64,000 nucleotides of DNA. Origin: Asterias amurensis. Taxonomy: Eukaryota > Echinodermata > Asteroidea > Forcipulatida > Asteriidae. Every line of letters starts with the position of its first letter. Position 1 is the stretch's first letter. Both the position numbers and the translations under genes were made by a program. Shown here piece after piece: positions 45,501 through 57,811 of this stretch. The notes below the pieces were generated by a model. The model ran no database searches, was not told the DNA's origin, and saw nothing but the letters and a program-made list of their open reading frames with translations. Location: contig NC_092648.1 in assembly GCF_032118995.1 (NCBI RefSeq), positions 77,001 through 141,000 of the forward strand, given 5' to 3'.

Positions 45501-48500
45501 TATTCGCACTCGGCGCCCCCCCCCCCGACCCCACCCGATGTCACGCACGAAAAAAAAGACCAGCGCTGGTCTTGGTGCGAGACAGCTGAGGTTTCGCTTA
45601 CGACTTGACTAAGGGCTAGTGAGTGGATTTCACAGATCGGGAGTTTCTGAAATTCACGATAGAAATCTATTGTTCGTAATGTTATGGAATACTTACAGTA
45701 CAATATACATGTTGAAAGTTAATTTACATTTGACCAATTGGTATTATTCAAAGGAGTATTTTGTTGACTTTTTGCACATCAGGTATTTAATGCAGTCTAT
45801 GGATGTCTTCAACGACAGTGTTGATTTGCTGATTAATGAACTCTCCTCTGTAGCGGATGGCAAGACAGAGGTGAAAATGTTGGATCTGTTCAATCGAATC
45901 ACTCTTGATGCCGTCGCCAAGGTAACAACAAAACATGTTTGTGAGTTGTATCTAAGCGTCCAAGTGCAGGTGCAATCCAGTGACAGGAAATCATGTCGCC
46001 CATACGGCGATTTGTCTACAAACTACTTCTGATAGTCTTCTTTTGAAACATCATCCTTCAGTCCACGTTAGTTTCCCCAGTAATCTCTTTCTGCTACTAC
46101 GTTCTCAGATGAACCCGGAGCTCTTCAAATAACATCTTAAGACCCACCTGTTTACTCAATCTTTTTCGTAATCTTTTATTTTTAATATTGTTGCTTTCTT
46201 TTGTATAAATGTGTATTGTAAAGCGCATTGAGAATACTTGCAATACTGAATTGCAATTTAAAAGTATTTCTTCTTATTATTATTATTGTAAGGGGACAGA
46301 ACCTCCCATGGACAGTCCTGGAAACCGGCATTCTCCCATGATGACGTAGATGGCTAAGCATTTATTAAAACACACAACCCACAACTATATGCCTTTAATG
46401 TGATGATTAATTCCATTGGTGACTTATGTTTCTTTATTTACCTAAGGTTGCTTTTGGACTTGAACTTGGCGATGTAATGGATCATGATTCCCCTTTCACG
46501 AAAGCGATTGGAACTACTTTAAAGGGTGTTCAGGCGCAGTTTTACACACCTTGGAAAAAGGTACGGCAACAAAATATTGTCATCATCGTTGATAACGATT
46601 TGGGTTTGAAGCTTACTACCCCTGTTATACAGGCCTATAAAGTCATTACATTGTCACTTATTATGCCATGTTATTAATGATATATCAGACATCTAAATTG
46701 GATTTAGTTTTTTTATCTTCCAGTTCAGCCCATTTACATCGGATCGTAAGTTTCGAGAGGAGGTTCGAGAGTCGATTCGATTCGTTCGGGAAACTGGCCG
46801 TCGATGTATCGAAGACAGAATCGCAGCAAAACGAAGAGGAGACAAGATTCCTAAAGATCTGTTGACTTATATTCTAGATGTATCTGGCGATTTCAATGCA
46901 GATAAAGATTTCCAGATTGAAGACATGTTGGACGAGTTCTTTACTTTTTTCTTCGCAGGTAGAAACATCTAGTTCAGTCAAATTGATACCTTGTTATATA
47001 AAACTAATAATAGTAACTTATTCAATGGCAATAACAATTAAAAGCAAACGAAAAACGGAAAACAGTTGCATCAAAGGTTTGACACAATTATGACCTACAG
47101 ATTCCGATTAATCCGAAAGCTTCTGGAACACTTCTGTTTCTTATTTGGGAGCATTTCTTGTCCAAACTATACTTGGACTGTTTCTACTACTGGATGTATA
47201 TCGACTTTTTTCATAACGACAACACGAATTTCGATTTTGTATGAAAATAAACGTCAACTATTTCGAATCGATTTTGTTTTCTCATCAGGTCAGGAAACTT
47301 CGGCCAATTTAATGGCGTTCATATTGGTCGAGTTGGGCCATAGTCCAGAAATATATCAAAGGTATATACCACTATAGATGTAGGATATTGAAGAATAATC
47401 TTGTTCAAAATAATGTTTATCTGATTGATTCTTTAATGGAACCTTGCAAAAGGTAAACATTATTTCATCTCTATTTTCGATAACGCACCAAAATCGTTTG
47501 GTTTGAAACGTTCAGTTGAGGATCTCCAACACATTTCAAATTCAATATTTAAAAACGAGTTAATAAGGAAAGTTATTAAATCATACAGTTATTTGGTTAT
47601 ACCCATAGACTGGTGCGTGTGCAAAGCACTTTGTGCGAGTCATGTGTTGACATATGCACAGGCATATTACTCGGGTGGGAATCGAACCCACGACCTTGCT
47701 ATTGTGATTCAGATTAGATGTGAACACACAAATTGAAAAACTTATTATTTCGTTTTTCCATCTTTCCCGTTTAATACAAATGATGCAGAATGTTATAATC
47801 CAACTTTGATTGATTGTCTATATCCCATTACAGAGTCATGACCGAAGTCAACGCCGTGTTTGGAAGCAATGACAGAATTGAATATAAAGACTTGGCCAAG
47901 TTGGAATATTTGACTATGGTAACTTATTCCATTATATGTAATAACCGATTATATTGTCCTATAAACTACCGTGAATGAGATCAGAACCAATGGTCATTAT
48001 GTCTTCTTTCGATTCCATTATCCATAGCCTCCAATTTAAAATAATTTGGCCAGGATTTTTGTTTGAGCGCATCTCACAACCCTCTCGTTTGCTGCCATCA
48101 CGTCTTCTATGCATCACTGCTCCTCAAGGGCTGGGCATCGAAGAAGGTGTGGCATAGATTGGGGGTGATTTGCCACAATCGCGTTTGATGTCACCATGAT
48201 TATTACGATGTCATACATGTATTATTGTTGGATTATCAGGTAATCAAAGAGACTTTACGTTTGTGGCCTCCAGCCTTTGGAACAAACCGTGAACTAGCTA
48301 CTGATATGACCGTCTTGGGAATGAAGATACCTGCTGGTACAGTAATATGGGTAAGAAGATACTTCAATTTAGTCATTTATTCGTTAATAGAAAATGGCCG
48401 TTTATTTTCATCTATTAAATATAATGTCTTTGAATATTAAGCTGTTTTGCTTATTCTCATCGCGGGGGTTTTGACTCTAGTAATGTCACAATTTATACAA

Positions 48501-49527
48501 ATACAACATTGTTAGATGATGAGCAGTCAATACATCATGCATATTCATGACTGAGAGTCGAATTCTCATTGGTCCATTCAACATCACGTAGTTCATCTAA
48601 GCTATCATAGCGACTTGTGGTCTCCCTGTTTAATTTGTAGATTTGTATTATTTATAAGAGATAAATTTATTATTGAATAATGTGATGATAACTTGGAGAC
48701 AACGCATTTTTTGTTATTCTTGCAGTTCAACACTTATGTTATGGCTAGAATGGAGAAATACTACAAAGAACCACTGGTTTTTGATCCCGAAAGATTTAAC
48801 AAGGTCGAAAACGAAAGGTAACTATTCACATTTTAATATAGAATTTTATGTGTTTTAAGTAATGGATGTGTCTATAGCATGACATTGTTTTCTGGGGACA
48901 AATAATCAACGTTTCCACGCCCTAAGATCTTTGCTAAAGTATGAGCAAAATCATTCAAAATGGGTAACCAATGAACTCAAATAATTCTAGACATTTGCTG
49001 GGCATTAAAGAAGTCACTTAGATATGAAATTGTTTGTGATATGCACCAGCAAACAATGTTCAATATACCTTGATCTATTGACCCTTTGTGGATTTGCGTA
49101 TTTAATGTTAGGCACAGCGCATTTGAGGACAAAATCTTACAGATTCTTTAAGACAATAAAAGCATCATGTTTATCTGTTTATGTTTCAGGGATAGAAATC
49201 TGTATACGTACTTTCCGTTTTCTATGGGGACCAGAGCTTGCATTGGTCAGTCATTTGCGATGGTAAGATACATATATTTTTTAATTGACCGTCTACGAAA
49301 AATAAATTAAAATTTCTTTGTTCAGAGAATATTACTTTGTTATTAGTTGTTATTAATTGCCCTTTATTTTGTGATTCTATTAGATTGAGGTTCGTCTGAT
49401 CATTGGTCGTCTTCTCCACAATTTCAACTTCACTCTTGTGCCAGGTCAGGACCGGGACGATATAATGCAGGAGATTACCATTAAACCTCGTGGAAGATGT
49501 AGAAATTATCTCACCAAAACTCGTTAG
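42524..49527 (+). CDS. CYP46A1: Cytochrome P450 family 46-like (cholesterol 24-hydroxylase-like)
   Basis: Twelve coding exons: 42524-42663, 43304-43415, 45051-45211, 45783-45921, 46447-46560, 46724-46958, 47289-47361, 47834-47918, 48240-48350, 48726-48817, 49190-49262 and 49384-49527. All phases match, giving 492 residues; human CYP46A1 is 500. Residues 1-30 are an ER membrane anchor, followed by the hinge HIPGPP (about 39-44). The B/C region contains [12 protein letters not shown]. The I helix has FFFAGQETSAN (oxygen activation, about 297-307). The K helix has KETLR (ExxR, E357 and R360), followed by DPERF (410-414). The heme loop is [10 protein letters not shown] with the thiolate Cys at 438. 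The family hydroxylates sterols such as cholesterol at C24 with P450 reductase at the ER; the substrate here is inferred. The oddity is at the N-terminus: exon 2 aligns with the KYG...VTSPES part of human CYP46A1, but the preceding GHLP/helix-A stretch is shorter by about 15-20 residues, so a small exon may be missing or lost. Confidence 0.93.
43951..44600 (+). other. Intronic repeat-like block related to the 46-kb LINE end
   Basis: CATACGGCGAACTGTGTACA, AACTACTTGTTCTGATAG and ATCAGCCCACGTTCATTTC resemble words at 45,995-46,070 in a later intron of the same gene. This suggests two diverged copies of one element. No protein motif was recognised in this copy. Confidence 0.45.
45975..46290 (+). 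mobile_element. LINE 3'-end fragment
   Basis: TCTTAAGACCCACCTGTTTA resembles the usual LKTHLF C-terminal coding tail. It is followed by a 3' UTR-like region with TGTAAAGCGCATTGAGAATA, CTGAATTGCAATTTAAAAG and a terminal (ATT)n. This architecture suits L2/CR1-type non-LTR elements. It is in a CYP46A1-like intron and 5' truncated. Confidence 0.6.
47590..47735 (-). mobile_element. tRNA-headed SINE, second family
   Basis: On the minus strand the B-box GTGGGTTCGATTCCCACC is followed by CGAGTAATATGCCTGTG, GTCAACACATGACTCGCAC and a TATGGGTATAACCAAATAAC end, as in the 22.1-kb copy. The A box is degraded. Confidence 0.7.
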
Positions 49528-49546
49528 AATTGAATTGACAGAAGTC

Positions 49547-49552
49547 AATAAA
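49547..49552 (+). terminator. Possible polyadenylation signal AATAAA of the CYP46A1-like gene
   Basis: AATAAA lies 20 bp after the stop codon, which would give a very short 3' UTR. Further AATAAA words occur near 50,085 and 50,155, so the true end is uncertain. Confidence 0.3.
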
Positions 49553-50005
49553 TGGATGCCATCATCGCCAAAACAAGTGCTTTTCACCATGTAGCTAGTT
49601 TGTGTGTCTTAATTGTTAAGTTTTTTTTAAGTATCTTTAAGTATGAGTATCAAAATGAACTAATTGAAAGTTGAAACACTGACTACACAAACGCCTATTC
49701 ATAATAATAATAAAAACTAAAAAAATAATCTGCTTTGGAGATTGGTTTTTAATAGTTTAATTGTTGGTTTCGACCTCAAATACTTTGTATTACCACTCAA
49801 ATAATACTGCGTTGCAAACACATAAAACAAAAGGTTTATGGATGACGATATTCAGTGTATCCTTTATTTTAGCAACAGGCTGAGCTCAACAATAACGGGT
49901 TTGAAGATCCTATGTCAGCTGTTGTCAAATTGAATCCATACAATATCAAAATAATTAGTCGTATCAATCATCAACCACTTGGGAAACCGACGTGTTTGTT
50001 TGGAT

Positions 50006-50038
50006 TTTTTTTTTTTTTTTGGGGGGGGGGGGGGGGGT
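50006..50038. repeat. Poly(T)-poly(G) run
   Basis: About 16 T are directly followed by about 17 G. Runs like this are length-unstable and prone to assembly error. Confidence 0.85.
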
Positions 50039-50499
50039 GAGGGCTTGGAGGGGGTGCACATATTCCCTTTGTGGAACTCCTGGCCAATAAATACTGTGTA
50101 ATTTCCGTTTACATTTCAGCGCTCTTGTTTTGTTATTATGGCGTGAGTGTAAAGTCAAATAAATAATGGTTAAATGGAAACCTAAACTTTTGTGTACTTT
50201 TCAAATTTGTGGTTCAGTTACTTTTGGAAACGTTTCATTTTCTTCAGTTTGTTTGGAAAACTTGTAGGCCAGGCACGTCCCCATCCGTACATAGTCTCCA
50301 TAGGTGTGCACCGCCACAACTCCCCTGAATACAGTGCAAATACTAAACAAAAATACGATACCTACAATACTTACAAGTCTCTAGTTGTTTACAGTAAAAG
50401 GGAAACTATTCATTGACTCCCTTTCTGTTATCATGTGCTCAATTTGACTAGGGGACTTCAAGAAGGCCAGTCGGTTTATAATTCTTCCTCAAGATACCC

Positions 50500-51738
50500 T
50501 AGGCCAACACCCATAGGCTCACACCCCTGAGCCCACAACCATAGGCCCACACCCATAGGCCTACACCCCTAATCCCTACTACCCTAGGCCCACACCCATA
50601 GGCCCACACCCCTGGGCCCACACCCCTAGGCCTACACCCATAGGCCTACACCCCTAATCCCTACTACCCTAGGCCCACACCCATAGGCTCACACCCCTGA
50701 GCCCACACCCCTAGGCCCACACCCATAGGCCTACACCCCTAATCCCTACTACCATAGGCCCTCACCCCTAGGCCCACACCCCTGGGCCCACACCCCTAGG
50801 CCCACACCCATAGGCCTACACCCCTAATCCCTACTACCCTAGGCCCACACCCATAGGCTCACACCCCTGAGCCCACACCCCTAGGCCCACACCCATAGGC
50901 CTACACCCCTAATCCCTACTACCCTAGGCCCACACCCATAGGCTCACACCCCTGAGCCCACACCCCTGGGCCCTCACCCCTAGGCCCACACCCCTGGGCC
51001 CACACCCCTAGGCCCACACCCATAGGCCTACACCCCTAATCCCTACTACCCTAGGCCCACACCCATAGGCTCACACCCCTGAGCCCACACCCCTAGGCCC
51101 ACACCCATAGGTCTACACCCCTAATCCCTACTACCATAGGCCCTCACCCCTAGGCCCACACCCCTAGGCCCTCACCCCTAGGCCCACACCCCTGGGCCCA
51201 CACCCCTAGGCCCACACCCATAGGCCTACACCCCTAATCCCTACTACCCTAGGCCCACACCCATAGGCCCACACCCCTGGGCCCACACCCCTAGGCCTAC
51301 ACCCATAGGCCTACACCCCTATTCCCTACTACCATAGGCCTCACCCCTAGGCCCACACCCCTGGGCCCACACCCCTAGGCCCACACCCATAGGCCCACAC
51401 CCCTAATCCCTATTACCCTAGGCCTCACCCATAGGCCCACACCCCTGGGCCCACACCTCTAGGCACACACCCATAGGCCTACACCCCTTATCCCTACTAC
51501 CCTAGGCCCTCACCCCTAGGCTCACACACATAGGCCCACACTCCTCGGCCCACACCCCTGGGCCCACACCCCTGGGCCCACACCCCTGGGCCCACACCCC
51601 TGGGCCCACACCCCTGGGCCCACACCCCTGGGCCCACACCCCTGGGCCCACACCCCTGGGCCCACACCCCTGGGCCCACACCCCTGGGCCCACACCCCTG
51701 GGCCCACACCCCTGGGCCCACACCCCTGGGCCCACACC
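50500..51738. repeat. Hierarchical GC-rich minisatellite (14-bp monomer, 85-bp higher-order unit)
   Basis: The monomer is GGCCCACACCCCTG or close variants (CCCATAGG, CCCCTAGG). A marker AATCCCTACTACC recurs at 50571, 50656, 50741, 50826, 50911, 51038, 51123, 51236 and 51321, mostly 85 bp apart (six monomers plus one base). Two larger gaps are 85 plus about two or three extra monomers. From about 51,541 to 51,736 the array becomes a near-perfect run of about 14 simple monomers. The minus strand is G-rich with repeated GGGTGTGGGCCCAGGGG, which could form G-quadruplexes, and GGGCCC is a palindrome in each clean monomer. Minus-strand open frames here are a by-product of the repeat. Confidence 0.95.
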
Positions 51739-53129
51739 GGTAAAATGTCCGAGCATCAATCTTGACAATATGTCCCTGCACCTCTCGGTAAAACAGGATC
51801 ATACTGATTCAGGGTGTCATCTAAACCCACCCGAGTTTGAAAACATAAACCCCCGGGTCACAAATTGAATTCTGTGTGCTCAATAAATGAGTGGACAGAG
51901 CGCCACCGTGCGGCAGCAGTGAGATAGCCAGGAGCCCTTTAAACCTGCGCGCGCGCACTACACTGCCTTTCTGTGCGTGATTTCCAACGAGGCGAGCATA
52001 CAAAGAAAAATGGTCACGGTAAATATCATTATTTCTTCATTTCTCAAAGTTTTTCCTTCATTTAAATGAATGAAAGATATCTTCAGGTATTTCTCGTGTG
52101 CCGATTTAAACTGATACTCTTGCAAAGCTTAACAGACCGCCACAAATTACGAGTTTATTTCATGGTAAGGACTGGAATTTTCTTTTTAAAATGGCGATTT
52201 TCCCCGCCGTATGTTACACATGGTGTTACACAATACAGACACGCCCATAGACAGTTCCCAGCAATGCTGTATCGGACACACACTTTGAAGGGATTGTTTG
52301 TGTTATTGAATAATAAAGAGAATATCTCACAGTCAATTTTGAATGATTAATTGAATATTTAACAAATTATTAATTTAAATATAAGTATAAAAAAATATAA
52401 AAATAATAAAGTGTCAGACTCTGTCTCTGACTTCAGAATCAGAATTATGAAAAAGGAAAAGTTTGTGCATCCTGCCCCCAGTCTCTCTTTTTCATTAGTT
52501 GGAAATAAACTTGTATTTTATTTACTCAAATGAGGTATAGACCTTGTGCATTGACGTCATCCAGCTGCCATCTTTGAGGTCAAATGGTGAAGAAACAATA
52601 GAAACGCAAATAGATTGGGCGATGAACAACCTCCTTTTGACCTCAATGTGGGGGCGCCGTGCTGAAATGACCTCATGTGCATAAGGTCTATTCCATTTTG
52701 TAGAATGAGTGAATTTGTAACACTGGGTCCAAAATGCTATATGTTAAATGTTCAGGTTAGGTTTGCTGCATGCTAGGTTTGCTGTAATGTGGTGTAAGGG
52801 GGGGGGGGGGTCGCGGGTAAGTGGAGGGACCCAATAAGAGTACAATACAAATAACTGTGGCAAGCAACCCATCTTAAGTTAAGACGAATCTGAGTGATTT
52901 GTGAAATCAGTGTTTTTGTCCGGTATACTATTGCCGAAGAAAGAGAATCATTCTAAAGACATGAGAGAAATAGCAGCAGCACTGGAGCAGACATCCCAAA
53001 CAATGGCAAAAGTAGTTTGATATTAAAAACAACACTGTACTTTAAACTTCTACATTTAAGTCAAGGGCCAAGTTTCATGGCTCTGATTAAGCAAAAAATC
53101 AGTGATTAAAAAGAAAGACCAGAAAAGTC
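51739..53129. other. Unassigned stretch after the minisatellite
   Basis: No recognised gene. It contains a GC-rich patch with a GCGCGCGCGC run near 51,948-51,957, then ATG GTC ACG before GTAAATATC at about 52,010, which could be a first exon with a donor. No partner exon was found. A G-run lies at 52,799-52,810. Confidence 0.4.
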
Positions 53130-53935
53130 TGCACTCAATGAGTAAGCATATTTTTTACAAGGAATTTCATCATGTGTGTAATATGTGCATCTTGTTTCTA
53201 AGCATTCTTAACTTTATATTCAGCTAGCACAGAAACTTGCCTGTTACTCTGAAAGAGGATATGATGACCAACTAATGCTTGACTCAAAGCTATAAAATTT
53301 GCTCCATATTTCTTAACCACTAGACCAACCAGCTTGCCCAGTGCTATTGTTTAGTAATTTTATACCAAGGTTTATAAGGTTTTAAAAACTAACTTAATTT
53401 CATTAATGACCTTTAAAAGCTGTTTTGTTAGTTAATGTACCTTGCAGGCTGTCATCCCTCAGAGTAGTCATGGTGTGGTGAATGCAACGCTGGAGCTGTC
53501 TTCTCAGTAAAAGATGTACCCCTCCCCTGATCCTACCATCCCATGACAGAGAAGTGTATACAGGTTTGAATTAATGCATTATTTCAATAACCAAAAGAGT
53601 ACCATCCACTTAAAAATACAAGATTGTTCTTTGCCGTCTGAGAAATTTTTCCTTCTGCAGAAGATCAGCATATCAGACAGATGCAAGTGTGGTATCCATC
53701 AAACAGTTCAGTGTATCTTTATCAACTCCTGCTCTATAGTAATTTTTCTCTTTCAGATGGCTGCCCATCTGGTTCTGGCAAGGTGAAGTAGACAAACCAT
53801 CCCTACAGTTGAGATGTCCTCCTTCTAGGATGGAAATGATCACAAGATGCATTGGACATGGATCTAGACTCCTCCAGACACTGATGATGGCTGTCTTCCA
53901 CTTGAAACTTTGGTTTGGCTGATACATAATTTGGA
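53130..53935. repeat. Duplicated segment, copy 1 (offset about 1110 bp)
   Basis: It shares CTTGCAGGCTGTCATCCCTC, GGTGTGGTGAATGCAA, GAAAAGATGTACCCCTCCCC-like text, CAAGATTGTTCTTTGCCGTC and TATAGTAATTTT with copy 2. The start of the shared word CTTGCAGGCT is 53,441 here and 54,551 in copy 2. Divergence is visible, perhaps 15-20 percent. Exon-like AG and GT boundaries occur but frames are not shared, so coding is not claimed. Confidence 0.85.
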
Positions 53936-54254
53936 GGAACAGTCTCGGCAGGTAAGGCAGTCTACTACATTAAGTCAGTGAGTGAATTATGGGATTGTTG
54001 CTGTTACTCTTTATTCTCATGGTATCAATACTCAACAGGTATTTGTTCTTATCATTGTGTTTCATCAAGAATGCTTAGGGCTAGTCGAACCTGCTTCTTA
54101 AGTATAGCCCTACAAACTTATCAAACATTAGGTTACCTCTTTATTTGAAGATTTAATTTCTCATGAGAACACTACATGAGAGACTCTTGTTGACTCTGGA
54201 GGCAAGTTGGGTGAGTCCAAAATGTTGTACCGGCAGTGTCTGCTTTTAACAGAT

Positions 54255-55040
54255 TAAACTAAAAACCAAAAGTGCATTCTAAATGTAAGCATACTTTCAG
54301 CTTGCATTATGTTTCTAGGCATTCTCCACTTTATATTCAGCTACAATGGCCTTTACCATGCAAGAGGACAATGATATTACCAAATTATTCTGGAAGCAAA
54401 GCCATACAACTTGGTACAGATGTCGTAACCAATTTACCAACAAGTTTTTCCCATGCCGTGCTATTATTTTGTAATTTAATACAAAGTGTTATGAGGTTAA
54501 AAACATATTTATTTTCAGTAATCTTTAAAAGACATTGTTTTGTTAGTTACCTTGCAGGCTGTCATCCCTCAGTGTAGTCGTGGTGTGGTGAATGCAATGC
54601 TGGAGCTGTCGTCTCAGTGGAAGATGTACCCCTCCCCTAATGGTACCATCCCATGACAGAGAAGTAATATGAAGGTTTGAATTAATGCATTCTTTCAATA
54701 ACCAAAAGAGAAGCATCCACTTACAAATACAAGATTGTTCTTTGCCGTCTGAGAAATCTTTCCTTCTGCAGAAGATAGGAATGCCTTTAGACAGATGCAA
54801 GTGTGGCATCCACCAAACAATTCATTGCACCATTATCAACTTCTACTCTATAGTAATTTTCCTTTTTCAAATGGCTGCCCAGGATATTAACCACGTGTTG
54901 TTCTTGCAAGGTGAAGTAGACGAACCATCCATACAGTTGAGATGTCCTCCTACTAGGATGGAAATGATCACCAAATGCAATGGACATCAATCTAGACTTC
55001 TTCAAAGAGTAATGATGGCTGGCTTCACTTGAAACTGGAG
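54255..55040. repeat. Duplicated segment, copy 2
   Basis: This is the partner of 53,130-53,935 in the same orientation. Copy 2 carries a longer insert around ATGGCTGCCCAGGATATTAA, where copy 1 has ATGGCTGCCCATCTGG. Confidence 0.85.
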
Positions 55041-56015
55041 GGGTAATCTTGCTGGTAGTCAGACCTGACAGTCAAGATGTCTCAACTTATTGAGTACAGA
55101 CACTTCAATGATGAGACACTTTTTACTGGACACTATCAAAGATTTAAATACCCCCATGCGACACGCTCTCCACCAATAGGAATAGCGAAACTGTCTTAGG
55201 TAGTTATGAATGTTTATTACCGTGGCAAAAATAGTCCAGTGCTCTACTGAATGGATTAATCACCAAAATTACTTAAATTTGTAGTTGTTAGTTTGCACTT
55301 AAAGTTTGAATGTTATTGAACTTGCCCTTGTATCTTTCCTGAATCCCCGGATGAAAACAGAAAGCTTTCTTTTTAGCTTTATTTTTCTGCATTCAACAGT
55401 TGGTTGTTTTTTAGTCTTCATTATGCCAATTGTGTATGATTTTCGCAGGTGATAAGTGGACAATCTTCAAAGACTGGAAAGAGGCAAAGTATTTTTCTTC
55501 TCATATTTGTTTGTTGTTTGACAATCAGTTTAGAGGCAAAAGCCCGGGTGGTCAAGATTTGTGGAAGATTTAAGGAATACACTTCATCTTAAACACAAAC
55601 ACCAAAACAAATTCTAAGCTTTTGGTAATCAAATAATTGATTTGTCACTAGATCAGTTTCATTCTGAGAAGTCGTTGTTATTACCATTTTCACTGCTCAT
55701 AATTACTGTTGCTTATTTTGATAGCACTAAAATGTGACTCGGGTCAAAGTCTTTGAAAATGTGACTCATACATCTCTGAAAAGAAGGATACCTTGGCTAG
55801 AAATTTTTTTCTTGCAGAGGAAAATAAAAGGTTTTTTATTTCATGTCAATGAGCTTTAATATACAAAAATTGCTTATCATTTCCATCTATAGTTAAAATA
55901 CTAAGGTGGGTGCTGTATGGCTTCTTTTGCTGGACTGTGTCCACAAACCTTAACTAAAAACCTGACTATTTATTTACTGTGTTATATTTTAACCTGATCC
56001 ACATTTCAGAGCAGA
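55041..56015. other. Unassigned stretch, no gene seen
   Basis: AT-rich sequence. The last 170 bp resemble 56,460-56,635 (TTATATTTTAACCTGATCCACA versus TTATATTTGACCTTATCTCC), so it is part of the larger duplication around the 154-bp repeats. Confidence 0.4.
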
Positions 56016-56800
56016 TCGTGGGTCATATGGATGGAGTGGAGACAGAAAGCATATCTACCTCTGATGTCACATCGTACTCCGGTGGCAGCAGTCAGCCAGC
56101 CAGTTGCACTCGAGATGTCTTCCTGATTAGACAGCAAAGTCATGTCATGATGACCACATCTCATTATCAGTGGGTCATGTGGATGGAGTGGAGACAGAAA
56201 GCATATCTACCCTGATGTCACGTCGTACTCCGGTGGCCGCAGTCAGCCAGCCAGTTGCACTCGAGATGTCTTCCTGATTAGACAGCAAAGCCATGTCATG
56301 ATGACCACATCTCCTGATGAGTCCAGTGAGTCAAACTATTTATTGTCATCTTTTTATGCTGACATTTTCATCTCTCTAGCTGACCAGCTGATTGCCTTGT
56401 GTTTCATTTCTCAGTTGTGCAATTAAACCTTGGAAAACACCAAACAAAATCCCGCAATTCCTGACATAACTTGTAATCTTGTTTTATTGATAAACTGCAG
56501 TTGCTTGTTTGTTTATGTGAAAAGAAGGGTACCTTCACTTGAAATTATTTTCTTCAAGAGGAAAATAACAGTTTGTTTCTTTCATGTTTCTTTCATGTTG
56601 TTATATTTGACCTTATCTCCACATCGCAGCTGAACGTGGGCCAAATGGATGGAGTGGAGACAGAAAGCATATCTACCCTGATGTCACGCCGTACTCCAGT
56701 GGCGGCAGTCAGCCAGCCAGTTGCACTTGAGATGTCTTCCTGATGAGACAGCAAGGCCATGTAATGATGACCACATCTCCTGATGAGTCCAGCGAGTCAA
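56016..56800. repeat. Three copies of a roughly 154-bp repeat (two tandem, one separated)
   Basis: Units contain GGATGGAGTGGAGACAGAAA, GCATATCTAC, CAGTCAGCCAGCCAGTTGCA, GATGTCTTCCTGATTAGACA and CATGATGACCACATCTC. They start near 56,020, 56,172 and 56,636. The third is preceded by its own copy of the sequence upstream of the first, so a longer unit of about 0.6 kb was duplicated as well. Copy 2 is open in one frame for over 60 codons but copy 1 is not in the same frame. Confidence 0.85.
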
Positions 56801-57040
56801 ACTTGTAGATCTGCGAGACCAGCCAATGAGTGAAACCAGCCAGTGAGTCAAACCAGCCAATGAGTCAAACCAGCCAATGAGTCAAACCAGCCAATGAGTC
56901 AAACCAGCCAATGAGTCAAACCAGCAAATGAGTCAAACCAGCCAATGAGTCAAACCAGCCAATGAGTCAAACCAGCCAATGAGTCTAACCAGCCAGCGAG
57001 TCAAACCAGCCAGCGAGTCAAACTTGTAGATCTGCGAGAC
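56800..57040. repeat. 17-bp minisatellite (about 12 copies)
   Basis: The unit CAGCCAATGAGTCAAAC is repeated about 12 times between about 56,820 and 57,030, with AGCGAG variants at the end. The array is bracketed by copies of AACTTGTAGATCTGCGAGAC (about 56,800 and 57,021), so the last unit and its flank were duplicated together. Confidence 0.92.
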
Positions 57041-57166
57041 CAGCCAATGATGAAGGAGCTTCACTCTCCAATTAAAGGCGAGTTCATAACAAGATTGCTT
57101 TTATCATTTACCCATCCCAAATGAAGCTCTGAAAGAATTGTGCGGAATGCATGTTCTTGCTGTTAT

Positions 57167-57531
57167 TTAAAAACACTAGACACTATTGGTAATTGTCAAA
57201 AACCAGTCTTCTCACTTCGTGTATCTCAACATATGCATAAAATAACAAACTTGTGATAATTTGAACCTAATTGGTTGCAAAATAAAAAACACCTTTGTCA
57301 CATGAACCTGTGTGCTGTCAGATACTTGATTTCAAGACCTCAAAATCTAATTCTGAGGTCTCGGAATCAATTTCGTGGAAAATTACTTCTTATTTGAAAA
57401 CTATGTTACTTTAGAGGGAGCCGTTTGTCATAATGTTTTATCTATCAACAGCTCCCGATTACTCGTTACCAAGTGAGGTTTTATGCTTGTAATAATTTTG
57501 AGTAGTTACCAATAGTGTCCACTACCTTTAA
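57167..57531. mobile_element. Complete MITE-like element, GGACACTATTGGTAA family
   Basis: The left end TTTAAAAACACTAGACACTA then TTGGTAATTGTCAAA and the reverse complement of the right end, TTAAAGGTAGTGGACACTAT then TGGTAACTACTCAAA, form inverted repeats of about 35 bp. It is about 365 bp with no transposase. It serves as the reference copy for fragments at 2.3, 9.26 and 63.87 kb and the related element at 12.06 kb. Confidence 0.88.
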
Positions 57532-57811
57532 TAATATAAATTCAAATCAGTCATTTTTGTTAGCCTTACACTTCATCCTAAGATATTTGTATGTTGTTTG
57601 GGAATGATTTTGCCAATCTCTGGCCAAGTCTACTGGGTTTGCAGTACTCTCTTTCCAGAGCCATAGCTGTTTGGTTCTTGGTGTAGTAGTTGGACTAGTC
57701 CAAGATTCTCTACTGCAGATTTGTCTGTGTCTTCCCTGTGTTTAGGAAAAGCCACTGCTGTTGACCCTGTCTATGGAGACAAACCTTTATGGTCCCTGTT
57801 CTCCCCAAAAA

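Noticed and set aside
50500-51500. Interstitial telomere
   Set aside because: CCCTAATCCC occurs once per 85-bp unit and is not a run of TTAGGG/CCCTAA hexamers.
51497-51802. Minus-strand glycine/cysteine-rich repeat protein (WAQGCGPRGVGPGV)
   Set aside because: It is a translation of the 14-bp minisatellite in three frames at once; no start context or splice structure.
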